From NCBI GenBank assembly GCA_037974965.1, contig JBBPFI010000017.1:558001-622000 (forward strand): DNA of 64,000 bases, given 5' to 3'. The translations under genes and the position numbers were made by a program. The DNA comes from Dacryopinax spathularia. Its lineage: Eukaryota > Basidiomycota > Dacrymycetes > Dacrymycetales > Dacrymycetaceae. This document shows, one piece after another, positions 22,719-36,185 of this stretch. A model generated the notes under the pieces. The model saw only the letters and a list, made by a program, of their open reading frames with translations, did no database searches and was not told the origin of the DNA. Positions within the stretch are counted from its first letter, which is position 1. Every line of letters begins with the position of its first letter.

Positions 22719-25700
22719 GTTAGCCTCTCAGGCGGAAGTAGAGGGCGCTTCAAGTGAACAGCGCTTCAAAAAAAGGTTGGAATTGCGGAGGACGTAGCAG
22801 GAGATTGTTGGCCCATTATTGGAAAGTCGGCTTGAATGAATTGCAGTGAGTTCCTGACAATACAATATTAACGGCTGAACGGTCTTTTGAATGTTGGTCC
22901 CTGTGAGCGCGGCGATAAGGATTTCGGCTTTAACACATAGATTTCGGCTTGTACCGAAACAGCACCAGCAATGATGCTGCTGGAAAGATGCTGACCCTTC
23001 TCGTGCGGCCGAAGGCATTCCCAGGGTTGGCTGTCAGCCCGAACTCCTCCATGGAAACCCGTTGAAAATGAGTCTATCGGAAGTAGACTGCTTGGTCGGC
23101 CTTTAGCTGGTTGGTTACTCTTAACGCCGGTATGGATTCGGTACAGTGAACGGCCTAACAAGTGCCACTCTATCTTGTGTCACAACTTACGAGCTGGACT
23201 TCGGCATAGAGCTCGCTCCTTGTTTACAGAAACAAGCCCCCTGAGCCCACGCCCGTGCGCAACATTGAGTCAAGAAGTGTCCCAAGGCATAGGTAGGATG
23301 GCCACCAGCCTTCAACCCGTGTACCGCCAAGGATGGGGGGTGCCGGCTTTCCAATGCCTCCTAAAGGCGGTTCAAGTCGCTTCAGTTAACCCTGCAGCGA
23401 AAACGAGGCAAAGGTCCCCTTTACCTGTTGTACAATGCGCGCTTCCGGAGATTCAACGTAGTTACGCTCGTTTTTAACGCCGAAGCTGCACTGCCGGCGT
23501 TAATGTGATGCGGCGTTAATTGCAGTCGGCTTTAGTCTACCCGTGGCGCTCCGCGCTTCCCAACTTGGGAATCCTGGGCCTAGTTTGTATATAGCTGCTT
23601 GAAATGGGTGGGATGGGTACACTGAAGACTGTCAATCAACCGGAGTGGTCTTGCCGAACTTTGGTATTTGTTTTCTACCCAGGACTTGCCTATCTCCGAA
23701 GTTTACAGTATCGCGTCGGCTGCGAGGGGGGCCTGTACTGATAGCGGCCGAGACCGTTTAGAAAGTTGTGGAGGCAGCGGAGAAACTTTGAATGCACTCG
23801 GGAGACCGGGAGCTGCCCACAGGAAGTGGATCGCTGAGCTTTGGTTTGTTCGCCGAAGAGTAAGACCAGTGTCAACTAAACTCCGACGTTGGTAAAAGAA
23901 CCCATGCATCGTTATTGCGATTTTGACTGCTACTTGTTCCATGCTTCCTCACTTCCCAAAGGCTTCATGAATGGCTGCGATGGTACTTAAGTCCGTTCCG
24001 AGCGGGCTTTATTAGTTACTGTATGTCAAAGCGGAGTTTACCCTCCTGGCGCTTATCGCCGACGGTGGACCCATCAAACAAAAAAGATAACGACTCCGCC
24101 GCTTCTTTCCGCATGAAATGGAGGACGGCCATGCGTAGCTGCCAGCACACAAAGACTACGCGTCAGAACTTTGCTGAAGGATAACGGCCAGAAGTAATGA
24201 AACAAACCAACCCCGCATGCCAGCGGATCAAAGCTGTGCCAGATCTTCTGATGGTGCCTTGCCAGCACATCGTCGTCCTGCCAGCGCATCACTTCACGGT
24301 TTCCGCCAATCAGGAGTCATGGGGTCCAGCAAGGTCGTATTGGTACATTCGGCAATCCTCCCTCTTCATTCTCGTTCCCACGCCGAGAGAAGGATTTCGG
24401 CAACTTCCTTCGGTGCCCATTCAACCTATTCAGCGTTTAGTCCTCGCCAAGCGGCACGCTACATATCATATGATACTCGAACACAGAGTGGAAGGCATTG
24501 AGCACCCTGCCGACCTACCTCGTCGGGGAATACCGTAGGCCTTGTGCACGGTGCCCATCAGATGCATTTTACGGACGCAAGCGGGCGTAACTCAAAATGT
24601 CCGCTTCTTTCCTTTAGACCCTACCTGTATCCGGCTTCCGTGGGGTCAAACCAAAAAACGATTGAGACTCCGCTGCTTCCTTTCGCTAGAACCGGGGCTA
24701 CCAGCGCACAAAGAGCAAGGGGCTCAAACAAAATCAAAACGAACTCCGACGCTTCTTTCCGCATGACATTGATGCCGCCATCGGGGAGCTGCCAGCGCAC
24801 AAAGGGCGGCAGCAGGGGCTTTAGACCATGATAAGGAGAGAAGCGACAAGGCCGCATGGCCGGATATCAAGGCTGTGCGCGATCCCGATAGTCCGACAGT
24901 AATCAAACTCCGCCCCTTCTCGGCCATGTGAATGAGCATGCGTGCCCGCGCACAAAGGACCGTATTAGAAAGGTCAAACAGACGACAAGCAGGTTCAGCT
25001 CGAAAACCTCGGCAATCTCCCTCTGCTTTGTTGTTTGGGAAGGGGACATCGGATACTGAGCGAATCGCCCCGATACTAGTGCGCCGAAGTATTTCAGCGA
25101 TGCGAAAGCATTTTGCAGCGGCACGGCCATTCCCCCATTTGGCGGCTGATTCGATCCGAACGATTCTAAGTTCCCCGATTTTAAAGAGCGATTACCGGAT
25201 TCGGAAGAGCTGTATGGGGGGCCAGGTTTCGTCGAAGAACGTCATCGGCTGCTGAGGCAAGCCGTCCTATGTATCTGCTAGAGAAGCCAGGCACAGAAGC
25301 AGTATCGAATCCTTCGGACGAGCTGTTCCTAGAAGCATTGCAATTTCCTGGTGTGTTTTGCCTGGACCCTAGCTGCTTAGGAAGGGAGAGTAGTCCCGTC
25401 TTGTGGCCTTGGTCGAACTCGATGCCAACAGGCCAGTTGCCGCATGCAAATATGTTCGTCTAGCGTAGACCGCACGGGTGGGTATTGACATCCGGCAGGC
25501 ATGGGCCACACTGGGACTGTACTACTTGATTTCGGTACGAGATAGAAGTGATGAAGTATAGCATCGGCCGCATCGAGTGGCCTTTGATCGCCAAAACATT
25601 CTTCTCAGACTCTGAATGCGGTGCAGAGGCAAAGGAAATTTGCGAGCGACAGGGAAAACCGCAAGCTGAAGAACGGCTGTCGGCGATCGCCCAAAAGATG

Positions 25701-26430
25701 ACGCAGGGTTGCCTTAACGCCGCTCGCGGCTAAACTCCGAGTAGGGCTCGGTTAAATCCGAAAGCGTACATGAGGAGCAACAGGTCGAGGCCGCAAGCAC
25801 AACAACCTATCACAAACTGTCAGAAAACCGCAGCAGATAGGCGACGAAGCCGCTTCACCATCGTTCCAGCCCTTCAAGGGTGACTGCTTTCTCGCTACAA
25901 TCAAGATACGCTAACTCCGATATTCGGTCTTAAGGTTGTCAGCGCTCAGACAACCTGTAGGAACCTGTCAGAAAACACACGTGGAGAGGCCACAAGGAAG
26001 CTGACCCAGAAGGTCAGCGGCTCGATGCTGCGCCCTTCTTCTGACAGTTCTCTGCCAGCTCATCTGTTGTCCCGGCGATGCTTTGTTTGCCCCTCGCCAG
26101 CTCCCCACCGCCCCGGTTGTCCCCTTACCGGCAAACCAGTACACTGAGTCGTCCCCGCTATCCATGTCTCCACTCCATCGCTTCTTCGTGCGCTTGGGGG
26201 AAAGAACCTGTCGTTTGGCCTGCACACGATGTTAAATGCGGCTAGTTCTGCTCTCCTGACTTTAGCTTCCGCATCGCTTGAATGCTTCTGACTGACTCTG
26301 TATTGGTAGATTCAGAGAGGAAGCGGCGCAAGAACAAGAGTGATATGCACAGTAAACGCTCCCGTGGCTCTCCAGCAAGGAGCCGCTCAATCATCAGCTA
26401 ACCAACATTCTCCTCCCACCACATCAAGTA
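22719..26430. repeat. Noncoding array unit U0 (upstream of the intact Med1-like gene)
   Basis: Homologous to the other A-type U segments by eye. Near its left end is the paired word CGGCGATAAGG ... TCGGCTTTAAC (22910-22934), found at the same place in U1, U3, U5 and, in part, U6. Other nonamers lie at 23474-23482, 23495-23503, 23511-23519, 25714-25722 and 25731-25739. At 24.08-24.96 kb, four sub-repeats run TCAAACAAAA ... ACTCCGnCGCTTCTTTCC ... GCCAGCGCACAAAG. Open frames over 100 codons exist but are not conserved between copies. Confidence 0.7.
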
Positions 26431-27985
26431 TGACTCGGTCCTCAGCGGCGTGCTGGACTGGTATACCGGCGAGCTAGACGCCTCGTCTAGGGATGAGTCG
26501 GGGGAAGGAGTACAAGGTGACGTTGTAAGTCATTGAGCGCTCCTTTCGGAGGTATGTGCGCCAGGTGTATATGTGTATGGCGTTTACACGAGGTCCCAGC
26601 TGGAGCACACGTTAGACACCAATGAATAGAGCGATTCATCAGCGCGAGAAAGAAGAAATATGCCTGGCCAAAGTGGCGCATGTAGCAGCGTGTAGGAAGA
26701 AAGTACACTCAAATTACTAAGAGGATCGACGTACCACAACCCAACGCACTGCCCGTCTGACCACCCCTTCCTGCACCCATCCTTATTCCTGTACCCCTCC
26801 CCATGCCTCAGCCTCGGCAAACCCGCTTCTGCCGCACTCCGCACCCAAACCAGCGGGTCAAATTCCAGACTCTAATGACGGCCGCCCGAATGCAGAATTC
26901 GCCCTTTGCGGTGAGCTCGAGCCGGGGGCTTGGGGACAGCCGGTTTGGGGCAGGGAGTGGGGATGAGGGAGAAGGTCGCTTGCTGATAGTGGTCGTCTTC
27001 GGCGGAGGGAGGGGGGAGCCTCAGAGAGCGTCGATGGATGGACGTACGTAAGGGCCCAGATTGGCTTTGCTGGTGGAGGAGGTCGGTACGGGCGAGGACA
27101 CAGAGGCGATGGAAGTGAGGCGTTGGAAGGGGAAACGCATGCACCAGAGGAACCGAGAGTATGAATGCCAGGGTTACGGAGTGCGGACACAGGCGGGAGT
27201 GCCGGAATAGGGCGAGTGGTACTGGTTCCTCCTCGCCTGGTCGATCGTCCGCCGTGTCCTCCCTTTTCACATCGGACAACTCACCGTCTCTCTGTAACCC
27301 TCTACCCATTACAAACGCCTCTCCCGCTCTATAGCAACCTCGCACGATACCGTCTACCATCGCCTGCTCTCCTCACTCGGCGTGTCCGCGTCATCGTCCC
27401 CATTCACAAGGCCGCCTTGAACAGCGCGCAGGCCGAGGTAAGCCAACGCTGCAAGACCGGCAGAGAGTCGGCAGGGTTGATCGCGTCCCTGGTCCGGCGA
27501 ACTTCGTGTCGCAGGGAATGGTGAGCAATCTGCGCACCTCCACCGTCTCCATCTGCTCCAGCAACGCTTCTCATATTGGAGTATCGGGAGCTCATTCTCG
27601 CTGAACACTTCCAAGCCGACTGGCTGCGCTAGCCGCGCCAGTTACAGAATAGCCCATCTCGACCACCTGCAAGGCGACAGCGTGACGAGTGAACCAGATG
27701 CTGCCGCGGTACCTAGCGACTGTTGTACGAAGCCGAGCAATCAGCCAAAGTGGGGTTGGTCGCTATTTGGGTAGTGACGGCGCGGAAATCGTGATCGCGT
27801 GCTGGCGAGAGAGCGGGACGAGTAGGGATGGGTGATTCGGTCGTTTACACGTTGTATTTTGATTCCTCTGACAGGGGAAACACGGTGAGGTAGAGGGACT
27901 TGTTGGTAACAGCGTGTGCGCCGAGTGGAGGTGGGACCGGAGTGATGGTGCGATGGTGATGGTCGGAGGTGGAACGCGAATACTC
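26431..27985 (-). pseudogene. Decayed Med1-like copy 1
   Basis: Read on the minus strand, fragments match the intact gene in order: MEVFSENELP (27614 downwards), a KREDTADDRPGEEE block near 27290, YQQATFSLIPTP near 26970, and exon-2-like sequence at 26440-26590 that includes the splice region. Frames shift between fragments, and internal parts are missing, so it is 1.55 kb instead of about 2 kb. The start codon is replaced (TCC ATT near 27982). Not expected to make a protein. Confidence 0.75.
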
Positions 27986-30900
27986 CATTTGCCTCTCAAA
28001 AGGAAGTAGAGGTCGCTTCAGGGGAGATTGGGCATGTGGAGGAGATGTACAAAGGAGTATTGGCTCATTATCGGCAAGTCGACTTGAAAATTACTGACAC
28101 TGACTGTCAGTGCGTGAGCTTTCGAATGTTGGTCCCTGGGGGGCACGGCGATAACTAAGTTCCTCGGCTTTAACTCAAAGCTTTCGGCTTGTACCCGAAC
28201 AGCACCAGCAACGACGCTGCTGGAAAGATGCTGACCCTTTTCCTGCCGTTGAAGTCCTTCCCCGAGCCCCCTGTCAAACCGACTTCACCCACACAAACCG
28301 GTAGAGAACGAGTCTATCGTAAGTACACTGCAACGTCGGCGTTTGGCGGGCTGGTTACTCTTAACGCCGTTATGGATTGGATAAAGTGAACGTCACAACA
28401 AGTGCCACACCATCTTGACCCAGGACGCACCAGTTGTGAGTTGGGGTAGAAAGCGTTTCGTTTCTGACAAATGATCCCTTGAGCCCTCCCAGGTCTGTAT
28501 CGTTGGGTCTAGAAGTGTCGGGCGGCACATGTTTACTGATCCCAGCCATCAACGCGTGTGCCGCGAAGCATGACGGCGCCGAATGTACAACACCTGACAA
28601 AGGGATGCAATTCACATCAATTAACCTTACCGGAGACGCTGCAACCGTTTCCTCTTCCCTTTTGCGCACTCAGCACTTCTACACTGGAAACGGCGTTAAG
28701 GGCCTCGCTAATGCCGATGCTACCTTTGCGGCGGTAGGCGATGCGGTGTTAATTTGCAGTCGGCTTTAAACCCACCAAGCTTCGGTAGTCGGCACTTTCA
28801 TTGTCTGGGAACCTGGGCCTAGCTGATGTAGACCGGTATGGGAATGGGTTGGACGGGCACGGCAAATATTACCAATCAACCTTAATCGTCTTTCCGACAG
28901 TACTCGTTTTCCACCCCGAATCGCCTATCTCCGACAATTATTGCCTCCCCTACAATGGGATTCATGCATCGATAGGGGCGGACGCCGTTGCGAAGTGCGG
29001 CAGACAGCCAAGAAACCATTGACCTGCAGTCGTCAGACCGGGTATCAGCGTGAGGGAGGAGAGCGCCGAACTTGGTTTGTTTGCCCAGATAAGAGCCGGT
29101 AAACACGCTAACTCCGACATCGGCAAAGAACTGATGCATCGTTAGCGCTGTTTTGATTTACCGACATGCGACCACTCTTCAATTGAGACTTTCTTACTTC
29201 CCCAGGGGTTCGACGGAGTGGTTGCGAAAGTACCTGAGTCCCTAATCGGGCCGAGCATCAATAGCTACTTTACGTCAAAGCGGAGTTTACGGGCCTAGCG
29301 GGGACCTCTTATCGCCGACATCGTACCTATCAAACAAAACAGATAACAACTCCGTCACTTCTTTCACCTGATATGGAGGATGGCCATGTGTCGCTGCCAG
29401 CACACAAAGGCCTGGCGTCAGAAGATTGCCAGCGGATAAGGGTAAGAAACGATGAATAAATTGAGTCCACATGGCAGCACATCAAGGCCATGCTAGATCT
29501 TCTGATGGTGCCTTGCCAGCGCATCGGTGATCTTGCCAGCGAAGCCCTCTGCGGCTTCCGCACATCAGGATTCGTGTATGCCATCATGGTCATATTGGAC
29601 CCGTGAACGTGCAGCGAAGCCTGGCCCGCAGTCGGCTACTCTGCCGTCGTCTCCGCATCTTTCCTCTTCCTTCTCACAGCCTAGCCAAGAGGTTTGGCGA
29701 CTTCCTTTACTGTCCATCGGTGATTCTCAATGCTTATTCAGCGCCGCACAATGGGATCGCTAGGATAGGCTGGGAGTACATAGGGCGCAAGACACTGCGC
29801 CTTGTGCCGAGCCATATCATGAGGGAGTACAGTAGAACTTGTGTGTCAGTGCCCATCAGACGAAGCTTCTCGCATGTAGAACGGAACTGAATGTCCGCTT
29901 CCTTCCCTTAGACCACACCTTCCTCAGGGTCAAACAAAAAACCGATTGGGACTCCGATGCTTCTTTTTGCCAAGGATGCCAGCGCACAAAGAGCAAGGGG
30001 TCAAACAAAAGCAGAACGAACTCCGACGCTTCTTTCCGCATGACATTGATGCGAGCCATGCGGAGCTGCCAGCGCACAAAGGACTGCATCAGAAGCTTGA
30101 TCCCGCGATAAGGAGAAAAGGGACATGGCCGCATGGCAGTATCTTGAGGCTGTGTGCCATCCCTCAATGGTCTCCACAGTAATCAGCCTCCGCCCCTTCT
30201 CTGCCATGTAATCCCTACATAAGCGCCAGCGCACAAGGAGCGGCATCCGACGGTCGCTGAGCTGCAGGGGAAACAAGTGCTAACAGGCTTACCTCGCGTG
30301 CCAACAGATCGGAAACGGTGCCCGGTTCCTTGATCCCTCCTGCAATGTTCCCCGTGTGGGACGCCAAAGATCACTGATGCGCTGCCCTTACCCGTGAACC
30401 GGTACGAGCCATTCCCATGCCCCGGACGAGATCTCGGCAATCTGCCCCTGCCTTCATGTTAGAGAAGGGAAAATCGGATGGCGAGCGACTTGAGCCAATA
30501 CTACTGCACTGAGGCATTCCAGGACTGCGAAAGCATTCAGATAAAGTCGAAAGCTTGAGGCAAGGCAAATCCGTCATTTGGCACCTGGTTTGATCCGGGT
30601 CAATGTAAGTTTCCCGATTGCATAGACGGATGGCCGGATTCGAAAGAACTCTATGGCCGGCCAGTTTTCCCTACGGAACATCGTCTGGAACTGAGCCAAG
30701 CCGTCTCAGGTATAGGATAGAGCGGCTAGGCATAGAAGCAGTTTCGAAGCCGTCCATGGAGCTGCTCATTGGGAGGATTGCAGCTTCTTGCTGCGTTTCG
30801 CCCGGACCAGCTTCTTATTGGGGGAGAGTAGTCCCGTCTTGCTACTTTAGGCGAACTCGACGCCAAAGGCGAGTTGCCGCATACATAGATGTTCGCCTAG

Positions 30901-31560
30901 CGTAGAAGGCGCCGAACGTTATCAAAATCGGGGCGAGCGGGCGCCACAATGAGACTGTCCTACTGTGTTTGGGTGGGCGATAGAAGTGTTGAAGAGCAGC
31001 GTCGGCCGCATGACGTACGGACCCTGCCCCTGATCACGAGAGTATTCCTTTCCAAGGGCCGAATGTGGTGAAGAGGCAAAGGAAGTTTGCAGGCCACAAG
31101 AGAAACGGCAAGCTGAAGAAACGCTGACAGCAGTCGACCGAAAGATGACACGAGGGTGCCTTAACGCCGCTCGCGGCTAAACTCCGAGTTGGGTTCGGCT
31201 AGATCTGAAAGAGTATACGACGAGCAACAGGTCGAGGCCGCCAGCACAAGAACTCTATCAGAACCGGTCAGAAAGCCTCAGGGCATAGGGGACGAACCTG
31301 CTGTACCATCGTTCAAGCGGATCAAGGATCATGGATGACTACTTTCTCGCTGTGATCAAGATACGCTAACTCCGACAATGGGGTCTTAAGCTTCCAGGAG
31401 CTCATACAGCCTACAAGAACTGGTAACTTGTCAGAAAACAAACGAACACAGGGCGACAAGGAACCTTAGACCTCAGACCTGCCCATCAATGTCTCGGCCT
31501 CCCTCTGCTAGTCCCCTGCCAGCTCATCCGTTGCAGCGGCGGCGGTGTGGTTGGCCCTTG
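27986..31560. repeat. Noncoding array unit U1 (A type)
   Basis: Begins, like U0, with GGAAGTAGAGG-CGCTTCA and CGGCGATAA (28147-28155) then CGGCTTTAA (about 28165). Sub-repeats with TCAAACAAAA and GCCAGCNCACAAAG occur near 29331-29410, 29931-30000 and 30000-30080. It ends with a conserved stretch containing GCCAGCTCATCCGTTG (about 31520). No conserved coding frame. Confidence 0.65.
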
Positions 31561-32455
31561 CCAGGATCACCCGGCGCATAGACCAGTCGGGATGGGGTTG
31601 GGGAAGAGAGGTGTAGGGATAGGGAGTAGCGATCAGGGAAGTTCAACTGTTGGTAATGGTCATGTGTGGAGGGGAGGGAAGGCGGAGGGGAGGGTGTCCT
31701 TCATCGATGGATGGGCTGTTGCGTACGGCGGGGGAATTCGCTCTGGTGGAGGAGGTGGGTTGGGTAAGGAGGAAGAGCGATGGAAGGGCGACAGAATAGC
31801 GCGACGTAGACAGCAGAGAAGACCGAAAGTATGGATGTCAGGCTTGGAGTGTGTAGTGCAAGAGGCGCGAGTGGCGCAAGAACGTCGAGCGATCTTGAAT
31901 CTCCTTGGCCTGGTCGATCGTCCTCCGCATCCCGCTTTTTCATATCGGTCAATGCACCCTCCCATGCGCCCCGCCCCCAGTCCCGCTCGATACACAATAC
32001 CGTCTACCAACTCTTGCTGCCCTCCTTGGACGTGTCCGCGTCCTCATCCCTGATCACGAAGCCTGAACCGTACGCAAATGCTACATCCAACGCTGGAAGA
32101 CTCAGACGCTCGGCAATAGTGATCGTGTCCATGTGCATGTTTCGGCGTCCTTCATGTCGTAGGGAACGGAGAGCCATATCCTGCTCCTACACCGCCTTCA
32201 CCTCCTCCCGCACCGCGTTTGCACATGGGACTGGCGACGTGCGGGTCGCGTGGACGTTGGAAGGTGTCGCATGACTGCTGATGGGGGTCAAGGCGATTGC
32301 GGGACGGGTTGATGAGGTCGTTACACGTGATATCTTGATTGTCCTGCGTGTGAGTGGGGAGAGGCGGTGGGAATTGCTGGGTATGATGAGGGGATTGTGG
32401 ATATGGCGGTCGGTCGGCGAGTGATGGTGTCATCGTGATGGAGGGCTAAGGAGGG
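31561..32455 (-). pseudogene. Decayed Med1-like copy 2 (short type)
   Basis: Minus-strand fragments DITCNDLINPS and GAGYGSPFPTT match the intact gene's N-terminal region but are brought together by an internal deletion. A DAEDDRPGQGD block and THLLHQSEF follow near 31.7-31.95 kb. About 0.9 kb remains. The ATG position reads ATT. The same short structure is seen in copy 4. Confidence 0.7.
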
Positions 32456-34200
32456 GATCCATTGCGGGTGCTGCAACTCAGTGCAGGTAATGCAGTCGAC
32501 GGCTTCAGCAGTGCTTCATGAGTACGACAGAGGTTGTGTACGAGCCTATTCGCCCATTGCTGGGATAAGTGATGAGTGTATCGCCGTAACAACTTTGACG
32601 CTTACTATTGGACTGTTGATCCCTATCGATCTCGGCGATAAGGCGCCCGGCGTTAACTCATCGCTTTCGGCTTTTACCGCCCTGGAACATTCAGCTAAGG
32701 CCACTACACAAAACTACGCTCCCTTTCGGTGGAACAGGGGCAATGACTTGGGATTAGCCGTGAGCAGAAACTTACTAAACTAAAGCAGGGCGAGCTGTTT
32801 GCAAGTACCTAGCAGTGTCGGTGTAAACCTTGCCGGTAGTTCTTAACGCCGGTGTGGATTGGATCAGGTGAACGGCACAACAGCTCAAAACGATGCCTTC
32901 CTCTGTCCCTCAGATTAGACAGCGTTTTGCTTTCTGGTGTACACTTCAGACCACTTGAATTAACATCAGGGGACAACATTTCGCAAGAAGTCTGGCAGCT
33001 GGTTGTTTAACGTTCATCACAAGGGTGCAGTTACAGTATGTAGCATGACCATTACAGTGCGGCGCCCAAGCTTTAAACGCAACCCAGGGCAAAGACAGAC
33101 AGTCTGATTCTGTGAAGAAGCGAAGTCAGTGTCCCCCTTTCCTCCCGCGCACTGAGCGCTTCAACATGGCAAAACGGAGTTACGGGCGCCCTTTCGGCGA
33201 TAAAAATCACCTCCCGGACACGGCGTTAAAGAGTTGTCGGCTTTACCTGCCCAAACTCCGCACGCTCCGTTTCGACAGCAGGAAACACGTTCCTAGCTGA
33301 AGTAACCTTCCCTTTAACAAGGTGTGCGATGTCGGAATAGGAAGGCTTATGGTGGATACGTGTGCACCGAATGCGTATTAGTGGTAGAGCGAATACAAGA
33401 TGTGAGGAGCGGAAGTGTATGCTACGAAAACGTTTTAAACGAAAGCGTGGCAAGTAATTGCATCCGCCATATAGTTGTGGAAACTGTACTTTAGGGTCGG
33501 CTCAGGATACTTAGCCGGATTCGGCAAGGGACATGTCACTCGGATTCGGGGCGACTATGTTGTTACCTTGTCACCCTTTCCATGGTATGCAGCTTGTAAG
33601 GGGTGACAGTCAATGTCCAGTGCCAAGGAGAATCTCAGTGTTCATTTGGCACCCATGGCTTGCCTACGCCCGACCGTTATCCCCGCGACCAGAATGCATT
33701 CCAAGCATTGGAAGCGGCAAAAGAGACACAAGAAGTGGGCAAACAATGCAAACTACGATCGTGTCACCCTCGCCGACCGGGACAGTTTTGAGCAACAGGA
33801 AGCGCCAAACTCCGGTTCGGTCGGGCGAGACCCGGTGGAGGATACACTCCGATCTTGGTCAGGTGCATGCTTATCGCCGCGTTGACTTACTGACAGACGA
33901 GAGCAACACAATTCATGGGTCCTTGCCCAAATGATTGCACAGAGAATGCCCAGGGTGCCTGAGCCCTCTGCCCGCCATTTTCGAAACCTGTCTTCCAATA
34001 ATACCTACAAGCGGAGTTTACGTATTTTCACCTGACCCCGAGGGCTTGTTATCGCCGATGGTGAACTTGCCAAAACAGAGTTTACGCCCTGCCACTTCCC
34101 ACTGTGCCCTTTCTTCTGATACTCCCTTGGCAGCTCCTCCGGCCTTCCGGAGATGGTGTGTTTGTCCCTTGCCATCGCATGGCCTCACATGTGAAGTTGA
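32456..34200. repeat. Noncoding array unit U2 (B type, short)
   Basis: About 1.75 kb. Its left end (GGTGCTGCAACTCAGTGCAG ... CCCATTGCTGGGA) matches U4, not the A-type units. It holds CGGCGATAAGG, CGGCGTTAAC and CGGCTTTTA near 32.63-32.68 kb, and CGGAGTTACG and GGCGATAA words near 33.17-33.21 kb. No coding content seen. Confidence 0.6.
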
Positions 34201-36185
34201 GCCCGAGGTGGGGCTTAGGCATTGTGGGTACATGGGTTCCAGGAGGAAGAGCGTCCCGTGTTGGTGTTGGCGTCCTTCTAGGTGAGCGAGGCCTTTAGGG
34301 AGAGGCGCGGAGGTTTGACTTGCTGTGTAGCTGCACAGTGAGCTGGATTTGGAGATGGTACTGGAGGCTGTGGGCTTGGGTGAGGGTGACGGAGTTGGCA
34401 GAGGTGCGCCGAAGAAGGGAGAGCTAGGTGCATGGAGAGAGAGATGCAGAGGAGCAATGCCAGGCTCAGAGAATGGAGGTACGGCATGGGGAGAGACAGG
34501 AGTATTGAGTTACGCTCGAGCAGCATTGGTTTTCCTTCTCCTTCTCCGTCTTCTTCTCCTGGTCAATCATCTCCTCTGCCTCTCACCATCCGCCCTGTTT
34601 GCATGACTTGCATACCAGCTCAGTGCGCCCCTCCCATGTGGCAGTAACTCTGCACATTGAGGTCCACCACCTCTTACACCGCACTTCCCGCTCAATCTGC
34701 CCCCATCGTCATCTGCATTCACCAACCCTTGTGTGCAATGGCTCCAGCCGGCGGTGGACTTGATTGAGTTCACCTAGCTTGGGGCTTCCCTTTCCTCCTC
34801 TCCTCCTCAGGTAGTGGCGCCAGCCCCCTTGTAGGTAAGCATCACGCAGCTTGCGCTCATGCGTCGGGCGAGCAGTCGATCTAGGCTGGCGTTGGCTGCT
34901 GAGAGGTGACGAGGGCGAACAGTCTTGCGCAGGGCGATACAGTGGAGAACAACACGATAACATGGATCAAGGACACCCTTGCACACCGCAGGACATCATG
35001 GGTAGACGTCTGTCTCGATGCATCACCCCTCCCGCCAGCAATGGCACCAGACGGAAACGCCACGCTCGGTTCCATTGGGAAGGGCGATCCATCTCCTCCA
35101 CCTCCACCTCCTTATCCCCTTCTACTGCCGCTACCCTCTAACATCCGGCTTGTGGGCAGCTCGCTCTTGCTGAACACGTCCATCCCTGCTGTTCACGCTC
35201 TGTGCTCCAGCTCAACGATAGCATCTTCTTGAAGGAGGGGCCGTTTCACCGTATGGTGCAGGGGTAGTTCAGAGCAGCCAAGAGATCAAGGAGGTGGGCG
35301 GAGGTACCTCTGGTCCCCGTTTGGCTGGCGGCACTGAGCGTTGTGTCACGGCGGGGCGCAGGAAGCAGAGACAAGGGCTGAGAGCTGAGGTCGTATGAGC
35401 CGGATGGCTGGATGTGTGGCTGCACGTGTTGTCCAAAGTTGAGGGGATCTGCGCACAGACTTGGAGGGATCTGGCAAAGGCTTGGAGGGATCGCTAGGTG
35501 TTTCCCACAAAACTTGGAGGGATTCCTAATAGCAATTTGTAGAGCTTGTCGAGGCGGTTCAATCGACCCTGGGGTTGAGGGAATTGGTTGAGAACTGAGG
35601 GAGAACGGGAGGTTGTAAGATTGGGTGGGACCAGGGACCGGACAGGCCGGATGCGAGGGACCAGCGATCGTGCAAATCTTGAGGCGATTGAGGGCAGATT
35701 GGACTGGCAGATAGACCGGAAGCTAGGCAAGACTGGGCAGAAGAGAGCGAGAGCAACGGAGTAGAATTGACTGAGAGCGTAGAGGTTTGGGTACAGACAA
35801 GGGCAGGAGGAGAGTGTGTTGACGCGACGAGCAGACATGGCTGTCTGCCATCGACCCTAAGTACTCCAGCGACGCGCGTCACTTAGACCTGTCTCTCACC
35901 CTCCACACCTCTCTCCATCCACCATGTCTCGACCTCGGTTATGACACGTTGCCTGTTGATCTCGGGAGGCACGGTTTGACTGCTGATGGGATAGAGGGTC
36001 ATGTAGCGATGGGTTGATGAGATCGTTCGAGGTTGTATCTTGGAATTCTCCCGATAGAGGAATAGGGAGAGGCGGACGGGTTTGTTGGTATGATGAGAGT
36101 ATTGCACATATTTCATTTGCGCTGAGTGGCGGGAGCTGGGGGAGTCACGGTGGGATGGTGATGGACAAAGAAGGCAGGGGATCCG
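34201..36185 (-). pseudogene. Decayed Med1-like copy 3
   Basis: Recognisable from 34.2 kb (matching about 21.29 kb in the parent) to the start region at 36.18 kb. A minus-strand stretch near 34.28-34.5 kb reads PMPYLHSLSLALLLCISLS, matching the parent's PLPYLHSPSLTFLLSLSP. The right end keeps the parent's promoter-proximal words. Frames are broken throughout, and 35.3-35.9 kb has extra sequence not seen in the parent. Confidence 0.65.
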
